Part shown: piece after piece, positions 5,115-12,683 of the stretch
Layout of the letters: every line of letters begins with the position of its first letter
How positions within the stretch are numbered: the first letter of the stretch is position 1
Source of the DNA: DATFJC01 sp035269445
GTDB lineage: Bacteria > Patescibacteriota > Patescibacteriia > UBA2591 > UBA6264
Length of the DNA stretch: 23,680 bases
Assembly: GCA_035269445.1 (NCBI GenBank)
Contig: DATFJC010000037.1
Coordinates: forward strand, 1-23,680
Direction: 5' to 3'
Position numbers and translations under genes: made by a program
Notes under the pieces: model-generated
Told to the model about the DNA's origin: nothing
The model's database searches: none
Seen by the model: the letters and a program-made list of their open reading frames with translations, nothing else

Positions 5115-6239
5115 ATGAAAACAATTAAAGATATTAAAAGCCTAAAAAATAAAAAAGTTTTAGTAAGGGTTGATTTTAATTGTCCTATTAAAGAAGGTAA
5201 GGTGGTTAATGATTTTAGGATTAAAAAAGCTTTACCCACTATAAAATACTTAAAAAAACAAGGTGCTAAGGTTATTTTAATAAGTCATTTAGGAAGGCCA
5301 AAAGGAAAAAGAAATAATAATTTTAGCTTAAAGCCAGTTTATAATTCTTTAAAAAAGTATTTACCCAAAACTAAATTTATAAATGATTGTATTGGTGAAA
5401 AAGTTGAAGAAAAAATAAAAGAGTTAGATTTAGGTGATATTTTGCTTTTAGAAAATTTAAGGTTTTATCCTGGAGAAAAGCAAAATGATCCTGAGTTTGC
5501 TAAAAAACTTGCCAATGGTAAAGACATATTTATTAATAATGCTTTTGGGGTAAGTCATAGAAAACATGCTTCTGTTTATGGTGTTTTAGATTATTTAAAT
5601 GGTTTTGCTGGAATTTTATTAAAAAAAGAAGTTGAAAATATTAATACTTTTATTAATTCCCCAAAGCACCCTTTTGTTGTTTTAATGGGGGGCGTTAAAG
5701 CAGCCACTAAAATTAAAACAATAAAAAAGTTAACCAATTCAGCTGACAAAATTCTTTTAGGCGGAGGTTTAGCTAATACATTTGTTAAGGCCAAGGGGGG
5801 AGATATTAAAGATTCTTTTTATGAGCCAGAAATGATTAAAAAATCAAAAAAGCTTTTAAAAAACAAAAATATTGTTTTGCCAATAGATTTTTCTAAAACC
5901 AAGGCTCCAGAAATTAAATTTTATGATATAGGAGAAAAAACAATTAAAAGTTTTTCTAAAATCTTAGAAAATGCTAAAATGATATTATGGAATGGTCCTT
6001 TGGGTTATTTTGAGAAAAAAGATTTTAGCCAAGGAACCATTGAATTGGCAAATACTATTTTAAAAAATACAAAGGCTAAAGTTTTGGTTGGAGGAGGGGA
6101 GACAGTAACAGCCCTTTTTAAGTTAACTAATTATTCTAAACAAAAACACAATCATATTTTTGTTTCAACTGGCGGGGGTTCGCTTTTAAAGTTTTTGTCT
6201 CAGGGTTATCTTTTAGCTATTAATAAGTTAAAACAATAA
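5115..6239 (+). CDS. pgk: Phosphoglycerate kinase
   Basis: Makes ATP and 3-phosphoglycerate from 1,3-bisphosphoglycerate in the cytoplasm. At 374 aa it is slightly shorter than the usual 390-400. Motifs in order: RVDFN (18-22), SHLGRPKG (57-64), LENLRFYPGE (112-121), HRKHAS (148-153), the nucleotide-side MGGVKAATKI (191-200), LWNGPLGYFE (291-300) and STGGGSLLKF (351-360). Several family-typical positions differ: NDAFG reads NNAFG (141-145), GGAK reads GGVK, and the late GGGD reads GGGE (327-329). The lysine of the GGxK motif is kept. It is the first gene of the pgk-eno-gpmI-gpmI run, with its own promoter and no Shine-Dalgarno. The family is certain; the effect of the substitutions is not. 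Confidence 0.95.
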   Translation: MKTIKDIKSLKNKKVLVRVDFNCPIKEGKVVNDFRIKKALPTIKYLKKQGAKVILISHLGRPKGKRNNNFSLKPVYNSLKKYLPKTKFINDCIGEKVEEKIKELDLGDILLLENLRFYPGEKQNDPEFAKKLANGKDIFINNAFGVSHRKHASVYGVLDYLNGFAGILLKKEVENINTFINSPKHPFVVLMGGVKAATKIKTIKKLTNSADKILLGGGLANTFVKAKGGDIKDSFYEPEMIKKSKKLLKNKNIVLPIDFSKTKAPEIKFYDIGEKTIKSFSKILENAKMILWNGPLGYFEKKDFSQGTIELANTILKNTKAKVLVGGGETVTALFKLTNYSKQKHNHIFVSTGGGSLLKFLSQGYLLAINKLKQ

Positions 6240-6249
6240 TACAATTCTT

Positions 6250-7515
6250 ATGTCAAAGATAAAAAAAATTACAGCTCAGGAAATTTTAAACGCCAGGAGT
6301 ATTCCCACTTTAAAGGTTTTAGTAGAATTAGAAAATGGCATTTATGCTAATGCTTCTGTCCCTTCTGGAGCTTCTACAGGTCAAAGAGAGGCCCTAGAAT
6401 TAAGAGATAGAAATCATAGAAGATTTAAAGGCAAGGGAGTAAAGGGGGCTGTTTTTAATGTTAATCAAAAACTTGGTCCTGAGGTAAAGGGGTTAGAGCC
6501 AGATCCCAAGGTGATAGATAAATATATGATAGAGCTTGATGGAACAGAAAATAAGTCTCAGGTTGGAGCTAATGCTATTTTAGGAGTTTCTTTGGCAGTG
6601 GCTAGGGCTGGAGCCAAAGATCAAAACTTGCCTCTTTATAAGTTTATTAGACAAGCTTACGCATTGCCTTATATTGAATTTAAATTACCAACACCACTTT
6701 TTAATATAATAAATGGAGGGGCTCATTCAGATGCAGGTTTAGATGTTCAAGAGCATAGCCTTGTTCCAACTGGACCAGATACTTTTGCTAAAAAGTTACA
6801 AATGGGAGTAGAAACTTTTTGGGCTTTGAAAAATATTTTACAAGCCAATGGTTTTAGTACTGGGGTTGGCTATGAAGGGGGGTTTGCCCCTAGACTTGGT
6901 TCTAGTTTTGATGTTTTTGAATTTTTAGTTAAAGCTTTTGACCTCGCCCAAGTAAGGGCTGGTAAAGATATGTTTTTTGGTTTAGATATTGCTGCCTCAG
7001 AATTTTATATTCCTAAAACAGGCAAATATAAGTTTGAGTCTAAAAAAAGAACAGCAAAAGAAATGCTTAAAATATATGATAGGTGGATTAAAAAATATCC
7101 AATTTGCTTAATGGAAGATCCCTTTGATGAAGATGATTGGGATGCCTGGGTTGAATTTAGTCAAAAAATGGAAAAAATTGATAAAGATTTCCTTGTAATA
7201 GGGGATGATCTTTTTACAACCAATACTGATCGTTTAATGCTAGGTCTTGAAAAAGGGGCAGGTAATTCTATTTTAATTAAACCAAATCAAATTGGCTCCT
7301 TAACTGAAACTATGGAATGTATAAAAATGGCTAGTGAAAATCATTTTGACTTTGTTATATCTCACAGATCTGGAGAAACAAATGATTCTTTTATATCTGA
7401 TTTAGCTGTAGCTACTAATGCTCCCTTTATTAAAGCAGGTGCTCCAAATAGAGGGGAAAGAGTGGCTAAGTACAACCGCTTATTAGAGATTGAAAGGGAG
7501 TTAAATAAAAAATAA
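6250..7515 (+). CDS. eno: Enolase
   Basis: Dehydrates 2-phosphoglycerate to phosphoenolpyruvate. The 421 aa protein keeps the whole active site when aligned by motif with yeast enolase: SGAST (39-43), H159 in NGGAH, E168, E209, the metal ligands D246, E289 and D319/D320, K344 in IKPNQIG, H372 in SHRSGE and K395. It is divergent elsewhere. The usual GDEGGFAP reads GYEGGFAP (207-214), QEFM reads QEHS, and the end reads IKAGAPNRGERVAKYNRLL rather than the common IKTGSLSR-type sequence. It follows pgk by ten bases with no Shine-Dalgarno. A TACAAT at 6240-6245 ends four bases before the ATG, but no clear -35 supports an internal promoter. Confidence 0.95.
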   Translation: MSKIKKITAQEILNARSIPTLKVLVELENGIYANASVPSGASTGQREALELRDRNHRRFKGKGVKGAVFNVNQKLGPEVKGLEPDPKVIDKYMIELDGTENKSQVGANAILGVSLAVARAGAKDQNLPLYKFIRQAYALPYIEFKLPTPLFNIINGGAHSDAGLDVQEHSLVPTGPDTFAKKLQMGVETFWALKNILQANGFSTGVGYEGGFAPRLGSSFDVFEFLVKAFDLAQVRAGKDMFFGLDIAASEFYIPKTGKYKFESKKRTAKEMLKIYDRWIKKYPICLMEDPFDEDDWDAWVEFSQKMEKIDKDFLVIGDDLFTTNTDRLMLGLEKGAGNSILIKPNQIGSLTETMECIKMASENHFDFVISHRSGETNDSFISDLAVATNAPFIKAGAPNRGERVAKYNRLLEIERELNKK

Positions 7516-7524
7516 TAAAATTTT

Positions 7525-9105
7525 ATGTTTGATAAATCTAAAATTAAGGAAAAGGTAATTTTAATGATTTTGGATGGCTGGGGATTGGCTCCAGCAAGTA
7601 AAGGAAATGCTATAGCTCGGGCAGATACACCCTTTTTTGATTCATTAAGGGCTCATTCTTTTACTAAGCTTTGTGCTCATGGAGAGTGTGTAGGCTTGCC
7701 CAAAGGGCAGCCTGGCAATTCAGAGGCAGGTCACTTAAACCTGGGAGCAGGTCGAGTAGTTTTAGATGATGCAGTTTATATTTCAAAAACTATTAAAGAT
7801 GGCAGGTTTTTTAAAAACCCTGCTTTTTTAGAAGGTATAAGACACTTAAAAAAAACAAAAGGAAAAGTTCATTTAATGGGTCTTATTACCGAAGATAACA
7901 GCCCTCATTCTTGTCCTGAGCATTGGTTGGCTATGATAGATTTTTTAGATAAGCAAAATATTAAAGAAGTTTATTTACATTTATTTACTGATGGTAGAGA
8001 TTCAGGCCAACATGCAGCTCCTAAAATTTTAGAAAGATTTGAAACAAAAATGAATAATCATCATAAAAATAATAATCATTCTATTAAGGTAAAAATTGCT
8101 AGTGTGGCGGGAAGGTTTTTTGCCATGGATAGAACTAAAACCTGGGAAAGAATTGAAAAAGTTTATGATCTTATGGTTTTGGGAAAAGGTTTTAAAGCTG
8201 ATTCAGGTAAAGAAGCAATACTTCAGGGTTATAATAGAAAAGAAACAGATGAGTTTATCTCCCCAACAGTAATAGAAAAAAATAAAAAACCAGTAGCTAA
8301 GGTGGAGGATGGTGATTTGATGTTTTTCTTAAATCTTCGCTCAGATAGAGCCAGGCAGCTTACCAAAGCATTTGTTCAGGATGATTTTTTAAAACAGAAT
8401 CCTAAAACTTTTAAAAGAAAAAAATTCCCTAATACATTTTTTGTGGCTTTAACTGATTTTGGGCCTAATTTAGGAGGCGCTAGAGTGGCTTATCCCTCTA
8501 CTGAAATTAAGCAAAGCTTACCAGTTGTTTTAGATGGCATAAAACAATTATATGTTTCAGAAACTGAAAAATATGCCCATGTTACTTTTTTCTTTAATGG
8601 CGGTTATGATAAGCCAGTTTCTAAAGAAGATAGGTTGCTTATTGATTCGCCAAACGTAATGTCATATAGGGAAGCTCCTTTTATGAAAGCTGAGGAAATA
8701 GTTAAAGCTATTTTAAAAAAGACAAAAGAAAAAGATTATAAGTTTATAACAGTGAATTTTCCCAATGGAGATATGTTAGGTCACACTGGTGATATTAAGG
8801 CAGCAATTAAGGGTTTAACATTTTTAGATAAAAAGGTTAAAACCCTTACTAAAAAAATGAGAAAAAAGGGATACATAGTTGTTGTAACAGCTGATCATGG
8901 TGGTCCGGAAGAAATGATTAATCCCAAAACAAAAGAAATAGAAACCCGTCACACCTCTAATCCTGTCCCTTTTGCTATTATTAGTGATAAAGATTATAAA
9001 TTAAAAAAATCAGGTAAATTAAGTGATGTTGCTCCGACTATCTTAGATATATTTGGAATTAAAAAGCCTGATATTATGACTGGTAATTCTTTAATTAAAA
9101 AGTAA
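7525..9105 (+). CDS. gpmI: Cofactor-independent phosphoglycerate mutase, copy 1
   Basis: Interconverts 3- and 2-phosphoglycerate using two Mn ions and a phospho-serine. At 526 aa it is of family length. Residues 10-70 hold the metal site LDGWG (16-20) and the catalytic serine S66 in GNSEAGH. The transferase insertion follows, with FTDGRDSG, GRFFAMDR and LNLRSDRARQ, and then the shared ESEKYAHVT-like segment (ETEKYAHVTFFFNGG here). The second metal cluster is GDMLGH, TADHGGPEEM and RHTSNPVPF. Two places depart from the norm: EDNSPHSCPEH replaces the usual SDGGVHSH-type loop, although its HS is kept, and ADHGN reads ADHGG. The gap to eno is nine bases. A second gpmI follows two bases after the stop. 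Confidence 0.93.
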   Translation: MFDKSKIKEKVILMILDGWGLAPASKGNAIARADTPFFDSLRAHSFTKLCAHGECVGLPKGQPGNSEAGHLNLGAGRVVLDDAVYISKTIKDGRFFKNPAFLEGIRHLKKTKGKVHLMGLITEDNSPHSCPEHWLAMIDFLDKQNIKEVYLHLFTDGRDSGQHAAPKILERFETKMNNHHKNNNHSIKVKIASVAGRFFAMDRTKTWERIEKVYDLMVLGKGFKADSGKEAILQGYNRKETDEFISPTVIEKNKKPVAKVEDGDLMFFLNLRSDRARQLTKAFVQDDFLKQNPKTFKRKKFPNTFFVALTDFGPNLGGARVAYPSTEIKQSLPVVLDGIKQLYVSETEKYAHVTFFFNGGYDKPVSKEDRLLIDSPNVMSYREAPFMKAEEIVKAILKKTKEKDYKFITVNFPNGDMLGHTGDIKAAIKGLTFLDKKVKTLTKKMRKKGYIVVVTADHGGPEEMINPKTKEIETRHTSNPVPFAIISDKDYKLKKSGKLSDVAPTILDIFGIKKPDIMTGNSLIKK

Positions 9106-9107
9106 TT

Positions 9108-10682
9108 ATGCCAAATAAAAAAATTAAACCAGCTTTACTTTTAATTTTAGATGGCTTTGGTATTGCCTCGCCAAGTCAGGGTAATGCTGTTTCTTTAGCT
9201 AAAAAGCCAGTTTATGATAAACTGGTGCGTAATTTTCCCACCTTTACCCTTCAGGCCTCTGGTGAGTCGGTTGGTTTAGGTTGGGGAGAGCCAGGCAACT
9301 CAGAAGTGGGTCATTTAAATTTAGGGGCTGGTCAAATAGTTTGGCAAAAGCTTCCACGAATAAATAGAGCCATAAGAAGAGGAGAATTTCAAAAAAATAA
9401 GGAATTTTTAAAAGCTATAAAACATGTTAAAGAAAATGATTCCTCCCTTCACCTAATGGGGCTTTGCTCTAATGGTGGAATTCATTCTTCTGTTTTGCAT
9501 TTATATACTCTTTTAGAAATGGCTAAAAAAAATGATTTAAAAAAAGTTTATATTCATGTTTTTTTAGATGGTAGAGATACGGCTTTTAATGCTGGCTTAA
9601 AACAAATAAAAGAGATTATAGATAAGTGTCAAAGCTTAGGTTTAGGCGAAATTGCTACAATTTCAGGACGCTCCTTTGCAATGGATCGTGATAAAAATTG
9701 GGGGAAAATTGAAACAACTTACTTGGCAATGGTAAAGGGTATTTCTGAAAATGAATTTGAAGATCCAATAAAAGCTGTTAAATCTTCTTATGAAAAGAAG
9801 ATTTATGATGAAGAATTTGTGCCAACAGTTATAACTAAAAAGGCTAAGCCCAAAGCCAAGGTATCTGACAAAGATGGCTTAATATTTTTTAATTTTAGAG
9901 GTGATAGGGCTAAGGAAATAACAAAAAGTTTTATAAAAAAAGATTTTAAGGGTTTTCCAAGAAAAAAGGTAAGTAATTTATTTTTTGTAGCAATGAATGA
10001 ATATGAAAAAGGCTTACCTGATAAGGTCGCCTTTCCTTCAGTAAGGGTTAATAATCCAATAGCTAAAGTTATATCTGACAAAGGTCTTAAACAAGCTCAT
10101 ATTGCAGAAAGCGAAAAATATGCTCACGTTACTTATTTTTTTAATGGTGGTAGAGAAGCTCCCTTTCCTCTTGAAAGAAGAATTGTTATTCCTTCTCCCA
10201 AGGTTAGTTCTTATGCAAAAAAACCTAAAATGTCAGCTGAAGAATTACTTCATCAAACTCTTTGGGCAATTGATAGTAATGATTATACTTTTATAGTTTT
10301 AAATTTTGCCAACCCTGATATGGTAGCTCACACTGGTGATCTTCAGGCAACAGTCAAGGCAATTGAATATCTAGATTATGCTTTAGGAGAAATTGCTAAA
10401 ATGACCTTGGAAAAAGATTGGCATTTTTTAATAACTGCTGACCATGGGAATGCTGAAGTTTTGGTAGACCCTATTACTGGTGAGATAGATAAAAAACATA
10501 ATAAAAGTCCTGTCCCTTTTATAATAGTTAATAATGATTTTAAAAAAGCTATACCCCTTGACAAAATGCCAGAATTGTATAATATAACTCCTAGTGGGGT
10601 ACTAGCAGATGTGGCTCCGACTATTTTAAATTTAATGAATATAAAAGTACCCTTGGAAATGGTTGGAGCAAGTTTGATTTAA
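9108..10682 (+). CDS. gpmI: Cofactor-independent phosphoglycerate mutase, copy 2
   Basis: A second full-length (524 aa) phosphoglycerate mutase of the same family as the product of 7525-9105. It has LDGFG (14-18), catalytic S65 in GNSEVGHLNLGAG, SNGGIHSS, FLDGRDTAF, GRSFAMDRDKNWG, FNFRGDRAKEIT, ESEKYAHVTYFFNGG, NPDMVAHTGD, TADHGNAEV and KKHNKSPVPF. This copy is closer than copy 1 to the family consensus in the GGxHS loop and in ADHGN, but it carries GLGWGEPGNSE where copy 1 has the usual GLPxGQxGNSE. All metal and catalytic residues are present, so both copies look active. Only two bases separate the genes, so translation is coupled. The two proteins are far from identical, which argues for an old duplication or two origins. 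Confidence 0.93.
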   Translation: MPNKKIKPALLLILDGFGIASPSQGNAVSLAKKPVYDKLVRNFPTFTLQASGESVGLGWGEPGNSEVGHLNLGAGQIVWQKLPRINRAIRRGEFQKNKEFLKAIKHVKENDSSLHLMGLCSNGGIHSSVLHLYTLLEMAKKNDLKKVYIHVFLDGRDTAFNAGLKQIKEIIDKCQSLGLGEIATISGRSFAMDRDKNWGKIETTYLAMVKGISENEFEDPIKAVKSSYEKKIYDEEFVPTVITKKAKPKAKVSDKDGLIFFNFRGDRAKEITKSFIKKDFKGFPRKKVSNLFFVAMNEYEKGLPDKVAFPSVRVNNPIAKVISDKGLKQAHIAESEKYAHVTYFFNGGREAPFPLERRIVIPSPKVSSYAKKPKMSAEELLHQTLWAIDSNDYTFIVLNFANPDMVAHTGDLQATVKAIEYLDYALGEIAKMTLEKDWHFLITADHGNAEVLVDPITGEIDKKHNKSPVPFIIVNNDFKKAIPLDKMPELYNITPSGVLADVAPTILNLMNIKVPLEMVGASLI

Positions 10683-10707
10683 ATTAAAATAATATTAAGG
10701 AGGAATT

Positions 10708-10890
10708 ATGTCAGAAAAGAAAAAAAAACTCACCTTGGCTGAAATGAAGAAAAAGGGCTGGAAAAAGGTTTTAGTTTTTCCAGGGCGGTTTGCTCTTATG
10801 GAAAAAGAAGGGCAAACAACTGTTCTTGACTTGCACAAAGGCATCGTCTTGATGCAAATCAAGGGCAAAATTGTAATGAACGAGATCTAA
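10708..10890 (+). CDS. 60 aa orphan protein with GW motif
   Basis: A small lysine-rich protein that I do not recognise. Residues 1-20 form a charged helix ending in MKKKGWKK. Residues 21-60 alternate hydrophobic and polar residues as in a small beta sheet (VLVFPGRFALM, TTVLDL, IVLMQIKGKIVM). The helix-GW-strand order recalls the microproteins at 883-1020 and 1407-1547, but the match is too short to prove kinship. It has a strong AAGGAGG ribosome-binding site before the ATG, unlike the glycolytic genes 25 bases upstream. By eye it uses more C- and G-ending codons (ATC, GTC, CTC, GAC, AAC) than its neighbours. A hairpin terminator follows, so it may ride on the glycolysis transcript as its last gene. 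Confidence 0.75.
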   Translation: MSEKKKKLTLAEMKKKGWKKVLVFPGRFALMEKEGQTTVLDLHKGIVLMQIKGKIVMNEI

Positions 10891-10900
10891 GCCGGGGTAA

Positions 10901-10933
10901 ATAGGGTAAGCTAAAAGCTTACCCTATCATTTT
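10901..10933 (+). terminator. Terminator closing the glycolysis operon
   Basis: The 11-bp perfect stem ATAGGGTAAGC (10901-10911) pairs with GCTTACCCTAT (10917-10927), with a TAAAA loop. The T-run after it (CATTTTAAATTTT) is weak but A/T-only. Confidence 0.7.
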
Positions 10934-10966
10934 AAATTTTATTAAACTAAATAATTAATAAATTTT

Positions 10967-11308
10967 ATGGAATTCAAATATTTTTTGCAAAATGTTAAAC
11001 TTACCTCTAATGACAAGGAAGAGATTAGAAAAAAGCTAAACAAGCTTAATAAATACGCGGTAGATATTTGGGAGGCTAAACTTGATTTAAGTTATAATGA
11101 GTCTCATAACACATATGAACGCTTTCGAATAGAGGTTAATTTAAAGTTACCAAACAAACTTATAAGATCTGAAGAAAGAGAAGCCAATCTTCAAGATGGT
11201 TTAGATAAGGTGGTAGATGAATTAGGAAGACAGATTAGAAAATATAAAGGTTACAAAGAATCAAGAAGAAGAAAGGCAAGAAGAAAAGCTAAAAAGGGTG
11301 AATTTTAA
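10967..11308 (+). CDS. hpf: Ribosome hibernation-promoting factor, short form
   Basis: A 113 aa protein of the HPF/YfiA (S30AE) family, which binds the small ribosomal subunit and silences it when growth stops. Residues 1-95 follow the family pattern: a FKYFLQNVKLTSNDKEEI strand-helix opening, LNKLNKYAVDIWEAKLDLSY, an IEVNLKLP strand, RSEEREANLQDGLDKVVDEL and IRKYK. The remaining tail is strongly basic (RRRKARRKAKK). It lacks the C-terminal dimerisation domain of long HPF. No Shine-Dalgarno precedes the ATG, and fpg starts two bases after the stop. The gene follows a terminator, so it needs a promoter in the A/T-rich 10928-10966 stretch, where I cannot point to clear boxes. Confidence 0.8.
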   Translation: MEFKYFLQNVKLTSNDKEEIRKKLNKLNKYAVDIWEAKLDLSYNESHNTYERFRIEVNLKLPNKLIRSEEREANLQDGLDKVVDELGRQIRKYKGYKESRRRKARRKAKKGEF

Positions 11309-11310
11309 TC

Positions 11311-12195
11311 ATGCCAGAATTACCAGAAGTTAAAACTACAGTTAATGGATTAAAAAAATATCTAGTTGGCAAAACTATTAAAAAGGTTTGGACTGATTGG
11401 GAAAAAATGGTAAAAAAGCCAGCTGATTTTTCTTATTTTAAGTCAACAATAAAAGACAAGAAAATAAAAGATATTATACAAAGAGGCAAAAATATTGTTT
11501 TTCTTTTATCAAATGATTATTCTTTATTAATCCATCAAAAATTAACTGGTCATCTTTTGTATGGTAAATGGAAAGAAAAGGAAAAGGGTAATTGGGTTAG
11601 TCAAACTAAGGGCTTAATGAGTAGTGATAAAATGAATAGCTATATTCATTTTATATTCTTTTTTAAAGATGGCCATCAAATGGCTTTATCTGATCTTAGA
11701 AAATTTGCTAAAATAGTCCTGGCAAAAACAAAAGAAATAAAAAAAGATCTTGACAAGGAATTAGGTCCAGGGATATTAGAAATTGATTTTAAAGAATTTA
11801 AAAAAAGATTAGAACAAAAAAGAACAAGCATAAAAAAGGCCATAATGGATCAAGGTGTTATTGCTGGTATAGGAAACATTTATTCAGATGAAGCTCTTTT
11901 TAGGGCAAGAATTCACCCCCTTAAAAAAGCAAATAATTTAACTGAAAAAGAGTTGAAAAGGCTTTATAATGCAGCTCAAAAAATTTTAAAACAGGCCATT
12001 AAATATAATGGAACCTCGGTTTCAGATTATAGAACTCCCAAGGGGAAAAAGGGAGAGTTTTCTAAATTACTTAAGGTTTATGGCAAAGACGGAGAAAAGT
12101 GCCCTCAGTGTTCTTCTTTAATTGAAAAAGTTAAAGTAGGTTCAAGAACGGCTAGGTTTTGCCCTAAATGTCAAAAAAAAATAATTAAACATTAA
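11311..12195 (+). CDS. mutM: Formamidopyrimidine-DNA glycosylase
   Basis: Base-excision repair enzyme that removes oxidised purines such as 8-oxoguanine and cuts the strand. The 294 aa protein begins MPELPEV, giving the catalytic proline P2 and E3. It continues with RGK at 58-60 (the conserved lysine), IHQKLTGHLLYG (74-85), and the helix-two-turn-helix segment ending GIGNIYSDEALF near 190. YRTPKGKKGEF precedes the C-terminal zinc finger CPQC...FCPKCQ with the DNA-contacting arginine in SRTARF. The central segment around residues 86-110 is longer and more lysine-rich than in enterobacterial enzymes. It sits two bases after hpf, so the two form a small operon that ends at the bidirectional terminator at 12200-12235. 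Confidence 0.92.
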   Translation: MPELPEVKTTVNGLKKYLVGKTIKKVWTDWEKMVKKPADFSYFKSTIKDKKIKDIIQRGKNIVFLLSNDYSLLIHQKLTGHLLYGKWKEKEKGNWVSQTKGLMSSDKMNSYIHFIFFFKDGHQMALSDLRKFAKIVLAKTKEIKKDLDKELGPGILEIDFKEFKKRLEQKRTSIKKAIMDQGVIAGIGNIYSDEALFRARIHPLKKANNLTEKELKRLYNAAQKILKQAIKYNGTSVSDYRTPKGKKGEFSKLLKVYGKDGEKCPQCSSLIEKVKVGSRTARFCPKCQKKIIKH

Positions 12196-12199
12196 AAGA

Positions 12200-12235
12200 A
12201 AAAACTCTTGTAATTTTTAAAATACAAGAGTTTTT
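12200..12235. terminator. Bidirectional terminator between mutM and the minus-strand orphan
   Basis: A 13-bp stem, AAAAACTCTTGTA (12200-12212) with TACAAGAGTTTTT (12223-12235), encloses a ten-base A/T loop. T-runs on both strands follow the stem, so it serves both converging genes. Confidence 0.9.
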
Positions 12236-12244
12236 GTTTTTTGT

Positions 12245-12559
12245 TCAGAGCTTAATCAGTTTTTCCTCAACCTCTCTAAGGCAGGAAATAACTTGATTTT
12301 TTGCAGGCTTTGAAATCTCAAACTTTTTTAGAAAAATTTCAATATCTTCAAGGCCTCTTGTGCCGTGCAAAATGCCCTTAGTCTTAATGGCCTCCATTAA
12401 GCATTTTCTTTTTTCCTTGCTCTCTTTTTTCGACTCGATGATCTTGGTTAAACATTTACCAAATTCATAAAGCTCTGTTAAGGAGATTTTTGATTTAGAT
12501 TGAACTGAGCTACTTAATTCTGCTCCGTAATCAAAAAGATCGCTTATACCGCTACTCAT
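12245..12559 (-). CDS. 104 aa orphan protein, largely helical
   Basis: I do not recognise this protein. It starts MSSGISDLFDYGAEL, is rich in Lys, Glu and Ser, and is predicted helical throughout, with no signal peptide, membrane segment or metal-binding cluster. It is the only complete minus-strand protein gene in the window and the only one ending in TGA. A strong AAAGGAGG ribosome-binding site lies just upstream, and a TTGACA-N17-TATTAT promoter lies at 12607-12635. By eye it has fewer A/T-ending codons than mutM or secA. Own promoter, shared bidirectional terminator and strong ribosome-binding site make it a convincing gene. It resembles the other small accessory genes in signal style rather than in sequence. 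Confidence 0.8.
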   Translation of the reverse strand: MSSGISDLFDYGAELSSSVQSKSKISLTELYEFGKCLTKIIESKKESKEKRKCLMEAIKTKGILHGTRGLEDIEIFLKKFEISKPAKNQVISCLREVEEKLIKL

Positions 12560-12606
12560 TTTAATCCTCCTTTCTTATTTTATTTATAAATAGCATAATT
12601 TTTATT

Positions 12607-12635
12607 ATAATAATAAAAAAAAGTAGATTTGTCAA
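12607..12635 (-). promoter_or_regulatory. Promoter of the minus-strand orphan gene
   Basis: On the minus strand, TTGACA (12635-12630), a 17-base spacer and TATTAT (12612-12607). It stands back-to-back with the secA promoter, 12 bases away. Confidence 0.65.
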
Positions 12636-12647
12636 TAAGCTTTAGGC

Positions 12648-12678
12648 TTGTTTATTTTTGGCTATTTGTTAATATAAT
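12648..12678 (+). promoter_or_regulatory. secA promoter, probably leaderless
   Basis: TTGTTT (12648-12653) is followed by an extended -10 TGt-TAATAT (12670-12675) after 16 bases, overlapping a perfect TATAAT at 12673-12678. From the latter the start would fall at the secA ATG (12684), giving an mRNA without a leader. Confidence 0.5.
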
Positions 12679-12683
12679 TAAAT

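Noticed and set aside
5591..5794. Minus-strand open frame inside pgk
   Set aside because: It is antisense to a conserved gene with no initiation signals. The same holds for antisense frames in secD, secF and the transporter.
9803..10564. Open frames inside the second gpmI on both strands
   Set aside because: They are side effects of the A/T-rich coding sequence and show no ribosome-binding site or family motif.
12245..12247. Recoding of TGA as glycine (as in Gracilibacteria/SR1)
   Set aside because: Reading through the TGA would run straight into the bidirectional terminator, and no other gene contains an in-frame TGA. TGA is a normal stop here.
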